DNA of 64,000 nt from Neorhizobium sp. SOG26 (GTDB lineage: Bacteria; Pseudomonadota; Alphaproteobacteria; Rhizobiales; Rhizobiaceae), in NCBI RefSeq assembly GCF_003491345.1, contig NZ_CP025512.1, positions 1,612,001-1,676,000 of the forward strand. The letters run 5' to 3'. Position 1 is the first letter of the stretch; every line of letters starts with the position of its first letter. The translations under genes were made by a program, and so were the position numbers. The notes under the pieces are model-generated. The model searched no databases. It worked only from the letters and a program-made list of their open reading frames with translations, and was not told the origin of the DNA. Of the stretch, positions 55,282 to 64,000 are shown one piece after another.

Positions 55282-55304
55282 AGCTGCCGCATCAGGTGGC
55301 AGCT
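55282..55304. repeat. Inverted repeat upstream of the aminopeptidase and DUF1127 genes
   Basis: AGCTGCC (55282-55288), loop of nine, GGCAGCT (55298-55304): a perfect 7-bp stem in the divergent gap. Role unknown; it could be an operator or an RNA hairpin. Confidence 0.35.
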
Positions 55305-55433
55305 CAGCCGACACCCATGCAGATGATGCATGGCACCATTGTAACAGCCCCTCTGACTGTGCGCTGCAGCATTAGCTATATACGGATCATCAGACGGGCG
55401 CCGAACAAGGCCCGCCTCCAAAGGATCATCATC

Positions 55434-55607
55434 ATGGCAAGCTCCTTCTTCCGCAATGCTTTGAACCGTGTCGTCGAAGCCCGCGAACGTCAGGTTGCCC
55501 GTTATGTTAATGGCGCCCTGCTCGGCCTCGACGACGAGACCCTGAAGGGCCTCGGCACCAGCCGCGAAGAACTCCGCCGCAAGGGTGCACAAAGCTACGT
55601 ATTCTGA
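55434..55607 (+). CDS. DUF1127 small protein
   Basis: A 57-residue basic protein whose C-terminal DUF1127 domain reads ALLGLDDETLKGLGTSREEL. The family is abundant in Rhizobiales; members have been linked to phosphate and carbon metabolism and to RNA binding. The ATG at 55434 follows AAGGATCATCATC, and the preceding in-frame sequence is not coding-like. A strong terminator follows after about 115 bases. Target and partners are unknown. Confidence 0.88.
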   Translation: MASSFFRNALNRVVEARERQVARYVNGALLGLDDETLKGLGTSREELRRKGAQSYVF

Positions 55608-55722
55608 TCCAAGGCACGGGCGGAGATCTCCTCCCTCATCCGCCTGCGCTTTCAGAATACGAGGTCCGCTCGAGCAGTTCCTCCCACAGCTCGCGGACAT
55701 GATCGGCCTCACAGCTGATCTG

Positions 55723-55749
55723 AAGCGGCACCTCCAAGTGCCGCTTTTT
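55723..55749 (+). terminator. Intrinsic terminator after the DUF1127 gene
   Basis: AAGCGGCAC (55723-55731), loop CTCCAA, GTGCCGCTT (55738-55746), with the T-run continuing to 55749. The gap between the stop at 55607 and this hairpin (about 115 bases) holds no gene I can support. Confidence 0.88.
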
Positions 55750-55785
55750 CTTTGCTTTCAACTATCAAACTTGTTCGCGCCGGGC

Positions 55786-56664
55786 TCAGTCCTTGCGCAG
55801 GTGGATAGTCACCCAGCCGTTGCGCCAGATCGTGCGGATATGGCTGAGGCGAACGCCGCTATAGGCCGCCAGAACCTTCCAGCGCTGCTCCGCCAAGATC
55901 CCCGATAGGATAACCGAGCCGCCGGGCGCCAGATGCGCCACCAGCTGCGGCGCCATCTTGATCAAGGGGCGAGCCAGGATATTGGCGATGATGAGATCGA
56001 AGGGGCCGTGGCGATCAAACGCTGGCGAATGGAAGCCGGGCGCCGTTTCCAGGCTGATCCCGCTCGCAATGCCGTTGCTGCGCACATTTTCCTTCGCCAC
56101 CCGCACGGCGACGGGATCGATATCGGTTGCGAGCACAGGCACCGGCTTCAGCTTGTGCACGGCGATCGCCAACACGCCGCTGCCGGTGCCGAGATCCAAG
56201 GCGTTGCGAACGGGACGCGCCCGCACCACCTGTTCGATCATCTCCAGGCAGCCGGCCGTGGTACCGTGGTGACCGGTGCCAAACGCCTGGCCGGCTTCGA
56301 TCTCGATCGCGAGATCGTTCACCCTCACCTTGTCGCGATCGTGGGAACCGTGCACCAGAAACCGCCCTGCCCTGACAGGCTTCAGACCCTCCAGTGACTT
56401 GGCAATCCAATCTACATCGGGGATGACTTCGCGTTCGATGACAGCATCCGGGAAGGCATGACGAAGACCTTCGGCCACGCGCTCGCGCACCATGTCCTCG
56501 TCCTCGGCCATCATGTAAACGGAGGCTTCCCAGATGTCCCGCTTCTCGTCCACCTCGGTGGTGGCGATGGCGAAATCTTCCTCACCGAAGACCTCGCTCA
56601 AGATATCGAGAATCTCGGCCGCACCCTTTTCGGTGGACGTGACGTAAAGGCGGATTTCGCTCAA
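55786..56664 (-). CDS. prmA: Ribosomal protein L11 methyltransferase
   Basis: PrmA trimethylates ribosomal protein L11 with S-adenosylmethionine. The 292 residues contain an N-terminal L11-recognition domain (about 1-60) and a Rossmann methyltransferase domain. The segment EAGQAFGTGHHGTTAGCLEM (near residue 124), with motif I ALDLGTGSGVLAIAV and the NILARPLI motif IV, is diagnostic of the family. It lies downstream of the SCO gene on the same strand (68 bases), and a cotranscript is possible. Confidence 0.95.
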   Translation of the reverse strand: MSEIRLYVTSTEKGAAEILDILSEVFGEEDFAIATTEVDEKRDIWEASVYMMAEDEDMVRERVAEGLRHAFPDAVIEREVIPDVDWIAKSLEGLKPVRAGRFLVHGSHDRDKVRVNDLAIEIEAGQAFGTGHHGTTAGCLEMIEQVVRARPVRNALDLGTGSGVLAIAVHKLKPVPVLATDIDPVAVRVAKENVRSNGIASGISLETAPGFHSPAFDRHGPFDLIIANILARPLIKMAPQLVAHLAPGGSVILSGILAEQRWKVLAAYSGVRLSHIRTIWRNGWVTIHLRKD

Positions 56665-56732
56665 GGGTGGGTCTCACTGCAAATATTTGGATGCCGGAGG
56701 ATTGCCACACAATCGGCCCCGGCTTCAAGGCG

Positions 56733-57332
56733 TCAGCCGTTGATGAGGTTCTCAAGCTTCTTGATCGCCGTGTCCGGATTCTCGCCATAAGCGATCGTGC
56801 CGGCAAACCGGCCGCCGTTATCGAGCAGGAAAACGGATGCCGTGTGGTCCATGGTGTAGTCGCCGTCCGGGTCCTTCTCATCAACAGGCACCTTCTTGGC
56901 ATAAACCTTGAAGCCCTTCACCATCTCGTTCACCTTCGCAGGCGGGCCCGAAATGCCCTTCACCCGGTCGGTGACGTTGGACACGTACTGGCCAAGCAAT
57001 TCCGGTGTGTCGCGTTCGGGGTCAACGCTGACAAAGAAGCCGTTGAGCTTGGTGCCGTCCGGATCGACCTTATGCATCCAGCCGTTCAACTCGAACAGCG
57101 TCGTCGGGCAGACTTCGGGGCAATGGGTAAAGCCGAAGAACAGCGCCGTTGGCTTCTCCTGGAACGCCTTCTCGGTAATCGGCTGGCCATCCTGCGCAAC
57201 GAGCTGGAACGGTACGCCGAACGGTCCTTCGGCCAACTGCTGCTTGGACTGCGTGATGGTAAGCGTCAGGAAGACCAGCACCCCAGCCAGCGCCACCACT
57301 GCGATCCAAAGAACAATGCGAAAGGTCTTCAT
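56733..57332 (-). CDS. SCO1/SenC copper-binding protein
   Basis: A 199-residue membrane-anchored thioredoxin-fold protein that helps insert copper into the CuA centre of cytochrome oxidase. The N-terminal helix is LWIAVVALAGVLVFLTLTIT (about residues 8-27). The copper-binding pair is in THCPEVCP (near residue 72) and the third ligand is the His in YTMDHTASVFLLDNG (near residue 160). The start ATG at 57332 is used; a longer frame is not supported. No oxidase gene is adjacent. It is transcribed away from cheW. Confidence 0.93.
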   Translation of the reverse strand: MKTFRIVLWIAVVALAGVLVFLTLTITQSKQQLAEGPFGVPFQLVAQDGQPITEKAFQEKPTALFFGFTHCPEVCPTTLFELNGWMHKVDPDGTKLNGFFVSVDPERDTPELLGQYVSNVTDRVKGISGPPAKVNEMVKGFKVYAKKVPVDEKDPDGDYTMDHTASVFLLDNGGRFAGTIAYGENPDTAIKKLENLING

Positions 57333-57463
57333 CAGTAACTCGTCGGTTTCAGCGCGTGAGGGAGCATCCGTTGATGCGTGGCCTAAACCCCAAGTCTGCG
57401 CCGCGCAACTCAACAAACTGTTTGAAGGTCAAAAGCGCTGATTTGTCCCACCCGCCGGTGGCA

Positions 57464-57607
57464 TCAGAAGCACCAGGACATCCCGGTTTCCGCAAGCGAC
57501 AGCAGGATGGAGGAGCCATGCTGCATCCAGCCATAGAAGGCCGCGCCACCAATCCCGAGAAGGAGGAGGCCGAAACCCATCATGATCGGAAGGTGGCTCG
57601 TGCTCAT
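57464..57607 (-). CDS. Small single-pass membrane protein (47 residues)
   Basis: A short frame with ATG at 57607 and TGA at 57464. It reads STSHLPIMMGFGLLLLGIGG, then AAFYGWMQHGSSILLSLAET, then GMSWCF. One hydrophobic helix (about residues 8-25) is followed by an amphipathic stretch. It lies upstream of the SCO gene on the same strand, with a 131-base gap, and could be cotranscribed. The upstream ribosome-binding site is weak (TTGGGTG). I recognise no family. Reading frame and composition look coding, but evidence is limited. Confidence 0.5.
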   Translation of the reverse strand: MSTSHLPIMMGFGLLLLGIGGAAFYGWMQHGSSILLSLAETGMSWCF

Positions 57608-57727
57608 CACCCAATTCTACAACGCTTGCCGCCCTTGAGGAAGAGGACGCAACCGTCAAACAAGATTAGCCGTGCATTAACGTCTAGCTGATAAACCAAT
57701 CCCAACGACGGAAATGGGAATTCTGAC

Positions 57728-58195
57728 ATGACGAACGCCATCAAGCAGTCCGGTGCCTATCTCGAGATTGTCTCGTTCCACCTTGGTGACCAGGAATTCT
57801 GCATCGATATCATGGCGATCCGCGAAATTCGCGGCTGGGCTCCGGTGACGCCGATGCCCCACACGCCACCATACGTACTGGGCCTCATCAACCTGCGTGG
57901 CGCCGTGATTCCCGTAATCGACATGGCCTGCCGCCTCGGCATGAAGATGACCGAACCTTCGGAACGTTCGGCCATCATCGTCACCGACATCCGCGGAAAG
58001 CTGGTGGGCCTCCTGGTCGAGCAGGTCTCCGACATGATGACGATCAAGGGTGAAGACCTGCAGCCGGCGCCGGAAATCATTCCGGAAACGCAGCGCGCTT
58101 TCTGCCGCGGCATCGTGGCGCTGGAAAAGACCATGGTCTGCTTCCTCAATCTCGATACCGTCATCGCTGACGAACTGTCGCGCGAAGCAGCCTAA
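57728..58195 (+). CDS. cheW: CheW chemotaxis coupling protein
   Basis: A 155-residue protein consisting of one CheW domain, which links methyl-accepting receptors to the kinase CheA. The strands read EIVSFHLGDQEFCIDIMAI, with REIRGWAPVTPMPHTP and YVLGLINLRGAVIPVIDM (near residues 55-75), the classic receptor and CheA contact surface; RSAIIVTDIRGKLVGLLVEQ follows. It stands alone: no cheA, receptor or flagellar gene is in the window. It may serve a second chemosensory array or a receptor encoded elsewhere. Confidence 0.95.
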   Translation: MTNAIKQSGAYLEIVSFHLGDQEFCIDIMAIREIRGWAPVTPMPHTPPYVLGLINLRGAVIPVIDMACRLGMKMTEPSERSAIIVTDIRGKLVGLLVEQVSDMMTIKGEDLQPAPEIIPETQRAFCRGIVALEKTMVCFLNLDTVIADELSREAA

Positions 58196-58239
58196 GCCGA
58201 GAAACCACTCGACGACGACGCGGCGCCTGCCGTGTCACC

Positions 58240-58731
58240 TCATGGCTTGCCGTTTTTCCAGGTCACTTCCTGGCCGTAGAGCGGAATGGTGGAAATCGCC
58301 ATCTTGGCCGAGCCGTCCACGACCTGGCGCGAATGTGCCAGGTAGATCAGCGTGTCATTCGTCTTGTCGTAGATGCGCTTGACGAGCAGATCCTTCCAGA
58401 TCAGCGAACGGCCCTGCCGGAACACCTCCTCGCCGCCCTTGCCAAGGTTGATCTTGTCGATCTCGATCGGGCCCGTCTGGCGGCACGAAATCGAGTTGTT
58501 CGACGGATCCTCGAACCAGTTGCCGTTTTTCAGTCGGTCAATGATCCCACGCTCGAAATAGGTGACGTGGCAGGTGACGCCCTTGATCTGCGGATCGGGC
58601 ACCGCTTCGATGATGATGTCATTGCCGATCCAGTCGACACCCACCTCGCCCACCACCTGCGCAGACGCCGGCAGCGTCAAAGCACCTGCCGCGACTATGA
58701 GGGTGGATAGAAATCTGCTGAGGCGGTTCAT
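58240..58731 (-). CDS. creA: CreA family exported protein
   Basis: A 163-residue periplasmic protein. The signal peptide is in the first 24 residues (FLSTLIVAAGALTLPASA). The mature domain has VGVDWIGNDIIIEAVPDPQI, VTCHVTYFERGIIDRLKNGN and CRQTGPIEIDKINLGKGGEEVF, the signature blocks of CreA. Its function is unknown despite its name (it lies in the cre region of E. coli). The start ATG at 58731 is preferred over a longer frame. It is convergent with cheW. Confidence 0.9.
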   Translation of the reverse strand: MNRLSRFLSTLIVAAGALTLPASAQVVGEVGVDWIGNDIIIEAVPDPQIKGVTCHVTYFERGIIDRLKNGNWFEDPSNNSISCRQTGPIEIDKINLGKGGEEVFRQGRSLIWKDLLVKRIYDKTNDTLIYLAHSRQVVDGSAKMAISTIPLYGQEVTWKNGKP

Positions 58732-58802
58732 GCGGGCTATCTCCGGTAAACGATACGTGATCAGAGATAGGATTAGCCGGCCGCGAAACAAGCAGCCTTG
58801 AG

Positions 58803-59420
58803 CTACTTCAACCGAATGGTGCAGGGAGCATAGCCGCCCGCGAAAAGCTGGCCGATCTTCATGCCGATCATCGAGGGCACATCGCGCACATGCGCGACCC
58901 CTAGCGAACGGGTAATCGCGATTGCCGCCTTGGCGCAGACCGCGGCGTCTTCAGCCGCATTGTGATGCGCGAAACGCAAGCCAAGATGCTGAGCAAGGAC
59001 GTTCAGCTTGTGCGATCCAAGGTGCGGCCAGACCTTTTGCGCCATCTTGACGCTGCAGAGGTAGGAAAGCTCCGGATAATGCTGCCGGTAGAGATCGAGG
59101 CAGGCGCGCCAGACGCTGAAGTCAAACGCAGCGTTATGCGCGATCATCGTCGCACCGCGAAAGTCATCGGCGAATTCGTCCATCACCTCAGGAAACTCGC
59201 CGGCATCCTCGACATGCTCCGGCCTGATGCCATGGACGGCTATGTTGAAGGACGAGAACCGCATGTCCTTTGGGCGGATCAGCCGCTCCTCGACCCGAAC
59301 CACCTCGCCGTCCTCGATCCAGGCAAGCCCGACCGAACAGGCGCTGCCACGCTGTTCATTGGCGGTTTCGAAATCGATGGCGATGGTTTTCAATGGTCGG
59401 CCCCGTGTAGTCCCGCCCAT
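58803..59420 (-). CDS. DEDDh 3'-5' exonuclease (DNA polymerase III epsilon-like)
   Basis: A 205-residue exonuclease. Exo I is IAIDFETANEQRGSACSVGL (Asp and Glu ligands, near residue 14), Exo II is ATMIAHNAAFDFSVWRACLD (near residue 90) and Exo III is LGLRFAHHNAAEDAAVCAKA with the catalytic His and Asp (near residue 150). It resembles the epsilon subunit but is shorter and lacks the PHP-contact tail, so it is more likely a stand-alone repair exonuclease. The ATG at 59420 has no clear ribosome-binding site; a TTG at 59393 is possible. Confidence 0.88.
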   Translation of the reverse strand: MGGTTRGRPLKTIAIDFETANEQRGSACSVGLAWIEDGEVVRVEERLIRPKDMRFSSFNIAVHGIRPEHVEDAGEFPEVMDEFADDFRGATMIAHNAAFDFSVWRACLDLYRQHYPELSYLCSVKMAQKVWPHLGSHKLNVLAQHLGLRFAHHNAAEDAAVCAKAAIAITRSLGVAHVRDVPSMIGMKIGQLFAGGYAPCTIRLK

Positions 59421-59463
59421 TGCTTACAGACGCCGGAGCGATTCGGCAAAGATCAGCGGCCGC

Positions 59464-61668
<2,205 letters not shown>

Positions 61669-61689
61669 TCAGCGATGGAAAGAGACGCC

Positions 61690-63363
61690 TCAGCCGTTTC
61701 CAGCAAGCAATCGCTTGGCAGCAGCCCGCGCCTCGTCGGTCACCGAAGCGCCGGCGAGCATGCGGGCAATCTCTTCGGTGCGATGCTCCGGCTCCATGGT
61801 GGCGACGCGGGTTGCAATCTTGTCGGAGCCTTCGCCGGCGGGTCCCTTTGAGATCAACAGATGCGTCGCGGCACGTGCGGCAACCTGCGGCGCATGCGTG
61901 ACGGACAGCACCTGCACCTTGTCGGAAAGCCGCTTCAGGCGTTGACCAATCGCATCCGCGACCGCACCACCCACACCGGTGTCGATTTCGTCGAAGACAA
62001 GCGTCGGTGCCGAGCCGCGGTCGGCAAGCGCCACCTTCAACGCCAGGAGGAAACGGGAGAGCTCGCCGCCCGAAGCGACCTTCATGATCGGCCCCGGCCG
62101 CGTGCCGGGGTTTGTCTGGACGTGGAACTCGACCGTGTCGATCCCTTCGGCCGACGCCGCATCCGGATCGCTCGTCACCTCCACCATGAACCGGGCGCGT
62201 TCCAGCTTGAGCGCGGGAAGTTCAGCCATTACCGCGGATGCGAGCCCTTCCGCGGCATGACGGCGCTTCTGCGACAGTGCAACGGCCGCCTCGTCGAATT
62301 CGGTCTTCGCTGCCGCAGCCACCCTCTCCAGCTCGGCAAGCTTTTCCTCGCCGGCATCGAGATCGGCGAGATCGGCAACCATCTTTTCGGCAAGCGCCGG
62401 CAGGTCGACAACCGCGACAGAATATTTCCGGCCGGCAGCACGCAGCGCGAACAAGCGCTCCTCGACGCGTTCGAGTTCCCGCGGGTCGAACTCGGTCCGC
62501 CGCAGCGCCGCCTCGACCTCCATCTGCGCATTCGACAGATGGTTGAGGGCCTGGTCGAGCAATTCGACCGTTTCCTCCAGCAGGCCCGGCGCCTCGTGGC
62601 TCTTGCGCTCGAGACGACGCACAAGGGAGGCGATCAGCGGGACTGGCGAACCGTTGCCGTTCAGGAATTCGGACGCCTCGGAAATGTCGCCAGCGATGCG
62701 TTCGACCTTCTGCATCCGCGAGCGCTGCTCGGCGAGCTCTTCTTCTTCGCCGTCACGCGGAGAAAGCGCTTCCAGCTCCTCGACAGAGGCGCGGATGTAA
62801 TCGGCCTCGCGCGCGGCGGCCTCTACCTTGGCACGGTGGGTCTTCAGAGCGCGGTCGGCATCGCGCCATGCGCGGTAGAGGCTCGAGACCTGCTGCACGT
62901 CGTCGCCAAGACCGGCGAATGCATCAAGAAGATTGCGATGCGCATCTGTATCGATCAGCGCTCGGTCGTCGTGCTGGCCGTGGATCTCAACCAGCATCTG
63001 GCCCGCCTGGCGCATCAATTGCACGCTGACCGGCTGATCGTTGATCGAGGCGCGGGTACGCCCATCGGCAGACTGGATGCGCCGGAAGATCAGGTCCCCG
63101 TCATCATCGATGCCGTTGTCGCGAAGAAGCGTACGGAGCGCATGATTGGCGGGAACGTCGAAAACGGCCGTGACCTGGCCCTTGTCTTCGCCATGCCGAA
63201 CGAGGCCACCGTCACCACGGCCACCAAGAGCAAGCGAAAGGCTGTCGAGAAGGATGGACTTGCCGGCGCCGGTCTCGCCGGTCAGCACGGACAGTCCGGC
63301 TTCGAAGGCGAGATCCAGCCGCTCGATCAGAACGATATCCCGGATCGACAACTGGATCAGCAT
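61690..63363 (-). CDS. recN: DNA repair protein RecN
   Basis: A 557-residue SMC-like ATPase for double-strand break repair. Walker A is LTGETGAGKSILLDSLSLAL (near residue 30). The central part is coiled coil. The signature and Walker B are KVASGGELSRFLLALKVALA and TLVFDEIDTGVGGAVADAIG (near residues 465 and 495). It lies 27 bases downstream of bamD and upstream of ligA. In many bacteria recN is SOS-regulated, but I saw no LexA box immediately upstream here; it may be read from the bamD promoter. Confidence 0.96.
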   Translation of the reverse strand: MLIQLSIRDIVLIERLDLAFEAGLSVLTGETGAGKSILLDSLSLALGGRGDGGLVRHGEDKGQVTAVFDVPANHALRTLLRDNGIDDDGDLIFRRIQSADGRTRASINDQPVSVQLMRQAGQMLVEIHGQHDDRALIDTDAHRNLLDAFAGLGDDVQQVSSLYRAWRDADRALKTHRAKVEAAAREADYIRASVEELEALSPRDGEEEELAEQRSRMQKVERIAGDISEASEFLNGNGSPVPLIASLVRRLERKSHEAPGLLEETVELLDQALNHLSNAQMEVEAALRRTEFDPRELERVEERLFALRAAGRKYSVAVVDLPALAEKMVADLADLDAGEEKLAELERVAAAAKTEFDEAAVALSQKRRHAAEGLASAVMAELPALKLERARFMVEVTSDPDAASAEGIDTVEFHVQTNPGTRPGPIMKVASGGELSRFLLALKVALADRGSAPTLVFDEIDTGVGGAVADAIGQRLKRLSDKVQVLSVTHAPQVAARAATHLLISKGPAGEGSDKIATRVATMEPEHRTEEIARMLAGASVTDEARAAAKRLLAGNG

Positions 63364-63390
63364 GTTTCCTCAATCACGCGGTGCTTTGCC

Positions 63391-64000
63391 TCAAGCTCCG
63401 ATGAGCTTTGCCCCGGCCCTGGAAATCCAGGAGCCGCGATTTTCGCGAGGCTGGACGCCTCCCGTCTGCAGCAGCTTGTAAGAGTCCGCGTACCACTGGC
63501 TGTCGGGGTAGTTGCGGCCAAGCACGGCGGCTGCGGTCTGCGCCTCTTCCACGATGCCCATCGCAAAATAGGTTTCGACCAGACGCGCCAGCGCTTCTTC
63601 CACCTGGTTGGTGTTGGAATACTGCTCAACCACGACACGGAAGCGCTGGATCGCGGCAAGGTATTCCTTGCGCTCCAGGTAGTAGCGGCCGATCTGCATT
63701 TCCTTGCCGGCAAGCTGGTCACGCGCAAAGCGAATCTTCGCCTGCGCGTCTTCAACATATTCGGAATCCGGATAGTTGTTCACGACCTTGGTCATCGCCT
63801 CGATCGTGCTTCTGGCGGCGCGCTGATCCTGCGTCACGTCAGCGATCTGCTTGGAGTAAGCCAGGCCGACGAGATATTGAACATAGCCCGAATCCTGCGA
63901 CTGCGGATACTGGTTCATGTAGCGGTTGCCGGTGGTGATCGCGTCGTCATTGCGGCCGAGGCGATACTTCGTGAAGGTGCTCATCACGAGCGCCTTGCGG
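63391..64000 (-). CDS. bamD: Outer-membrane assembly factor BamD, C-terminal part (runs off the window)
   Basis: The visible 200 or so residues hold the TPR-like repeats of BamD, the essential lipoprotein of the BAM complex that inserts beta-barrels. Segments include [59 protein letters not shown] and [20 protein letters not shown]. The signal peptide and lipobox are outside the window. The reading frame continues past 64000 on the minus strand, so the start is not seen. It precedes recN by 27 bases. Confidence 0.9.
   Translation of the reverse strand, partial: RKALVMSTFTKYRLGRNDDAITTGNRYMNQYPQSQDSGYVQYLVGLAYSKQIADVTQDQRAARSTIEAMTKVVNNYPDSEYVEDAQAKIRFARDQLAGKEMQIGRYYLERKEYLAAIQRFRVVVEQYSNTNQVEEALARLVETYFAMGIVEEAQTAAAVLGRNYPDSQWYADSYKLLQTGGVQPRENRGSWISRAGAKLIGA

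Overview
The window reads as an ordinary stretch of core chromosome from an alphaproteobacterium of the Rhizobiales, most likely Rhizobiaceae (Agrobacterium/Rhizobium/Sinorhizobium relatives). The evidence is family-level recognition: a rhizobial-type citrate synthase, LexA with a GAAC-N7-GAAC (alphaproteobacterial type) operator, Usg, DUF2059, DUF1127 and CreA proteins, a PleC/DivJ/PdhS-type histidine kinase, and the bamD-recN-ligA order. Base composition looks uniformly GC-rich. I saw no rRNA, tRNA, CRISPR array, insertion sequence, integrase or phage gene. Coding density is high, and many gene ends carry readable hairpin terminators.

Layout. 1-6.96 kb: enolase (cut by the window edge), kdsA and a VOC protein on the minus strand; lexA with two operator-like sites; comEC, convergent with and overlapping lexA; gltA. 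7.0-14.4 kb: DUF2059 protein and rpiA (minus), gph (plus), a large L,D-transpeptidase (minus), fumC, and a GGDEF diguanylate cyclase. 14.4-21.6 kb: PPOX flavoprotein, alpha/beta hydrolase divergent from a MarR regulator, DUF971, moaA, two exporters (EamA and Bcr/CflA), then mobA-mobB, so the molybdenum-cofactor genes moaA, mobA and mobB are close together. 21.6-27 kb: a very unusual OmpA-like protein with a long disordered region, then a polar amino-acid ABC importer (binding protein, internal terminator, two permeases) that lacks an ATPase gene, then usg.

27-34.3 kb: DUF2270 membrane protein, TPR-methyltransferase, a two-segment membrane protein broken by an apparent -1 frameshift, DinB, CopD/HemJ-like protein, a beta-hydroxyacid dehydrogenase, an Lrp regulator, an Fe-S uracil-DNA glycosylase and a thermonuclease. 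34.3-45.7 kb: orphan sensor kinase, giant AsmA protein, D-lactate/glycolate-type FAD oxidase, and an RND efflux pump with its adaptor. 46-55.2 kb: UvrD-type helicase, M20 amidohydrolase, membrane-anchored Tlde1-like (DUF2778) protein, pncA, azlC-azlD, aminopeptidase P. 55.4-64 kb: DUF1127, prmA, SCO/SenC, a 47-residue membrane peptide, an orphan cheW, creA, an epsilon-like exonuclease, ligA, recN and partial bamD.

Functionally the window mixes central carbon metabolism (eno, gltA, fumC, rpiA, gph), cell-envelope building and remodelling (kdsA, L,D-transpeptidase, Tlde1-like, AsmA, OmpA-like, BamD), DNA repair and recombination (lexA, uvrD, ligA, recN, UDG, exonuclease), cofactor synthesis, and transport. 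I found no convincing new defence or mobile system. The points most worth checking are the frameshifted membrane gene at 28.8-30.4 kb, the OmpA-like protein with its roughly 380-residue charged linker, the Tlde1-like protein outside a type VI locus, the tandem LexA sites, and two candidate RNA structures over ribosome-binding sites (azlC, ligA).
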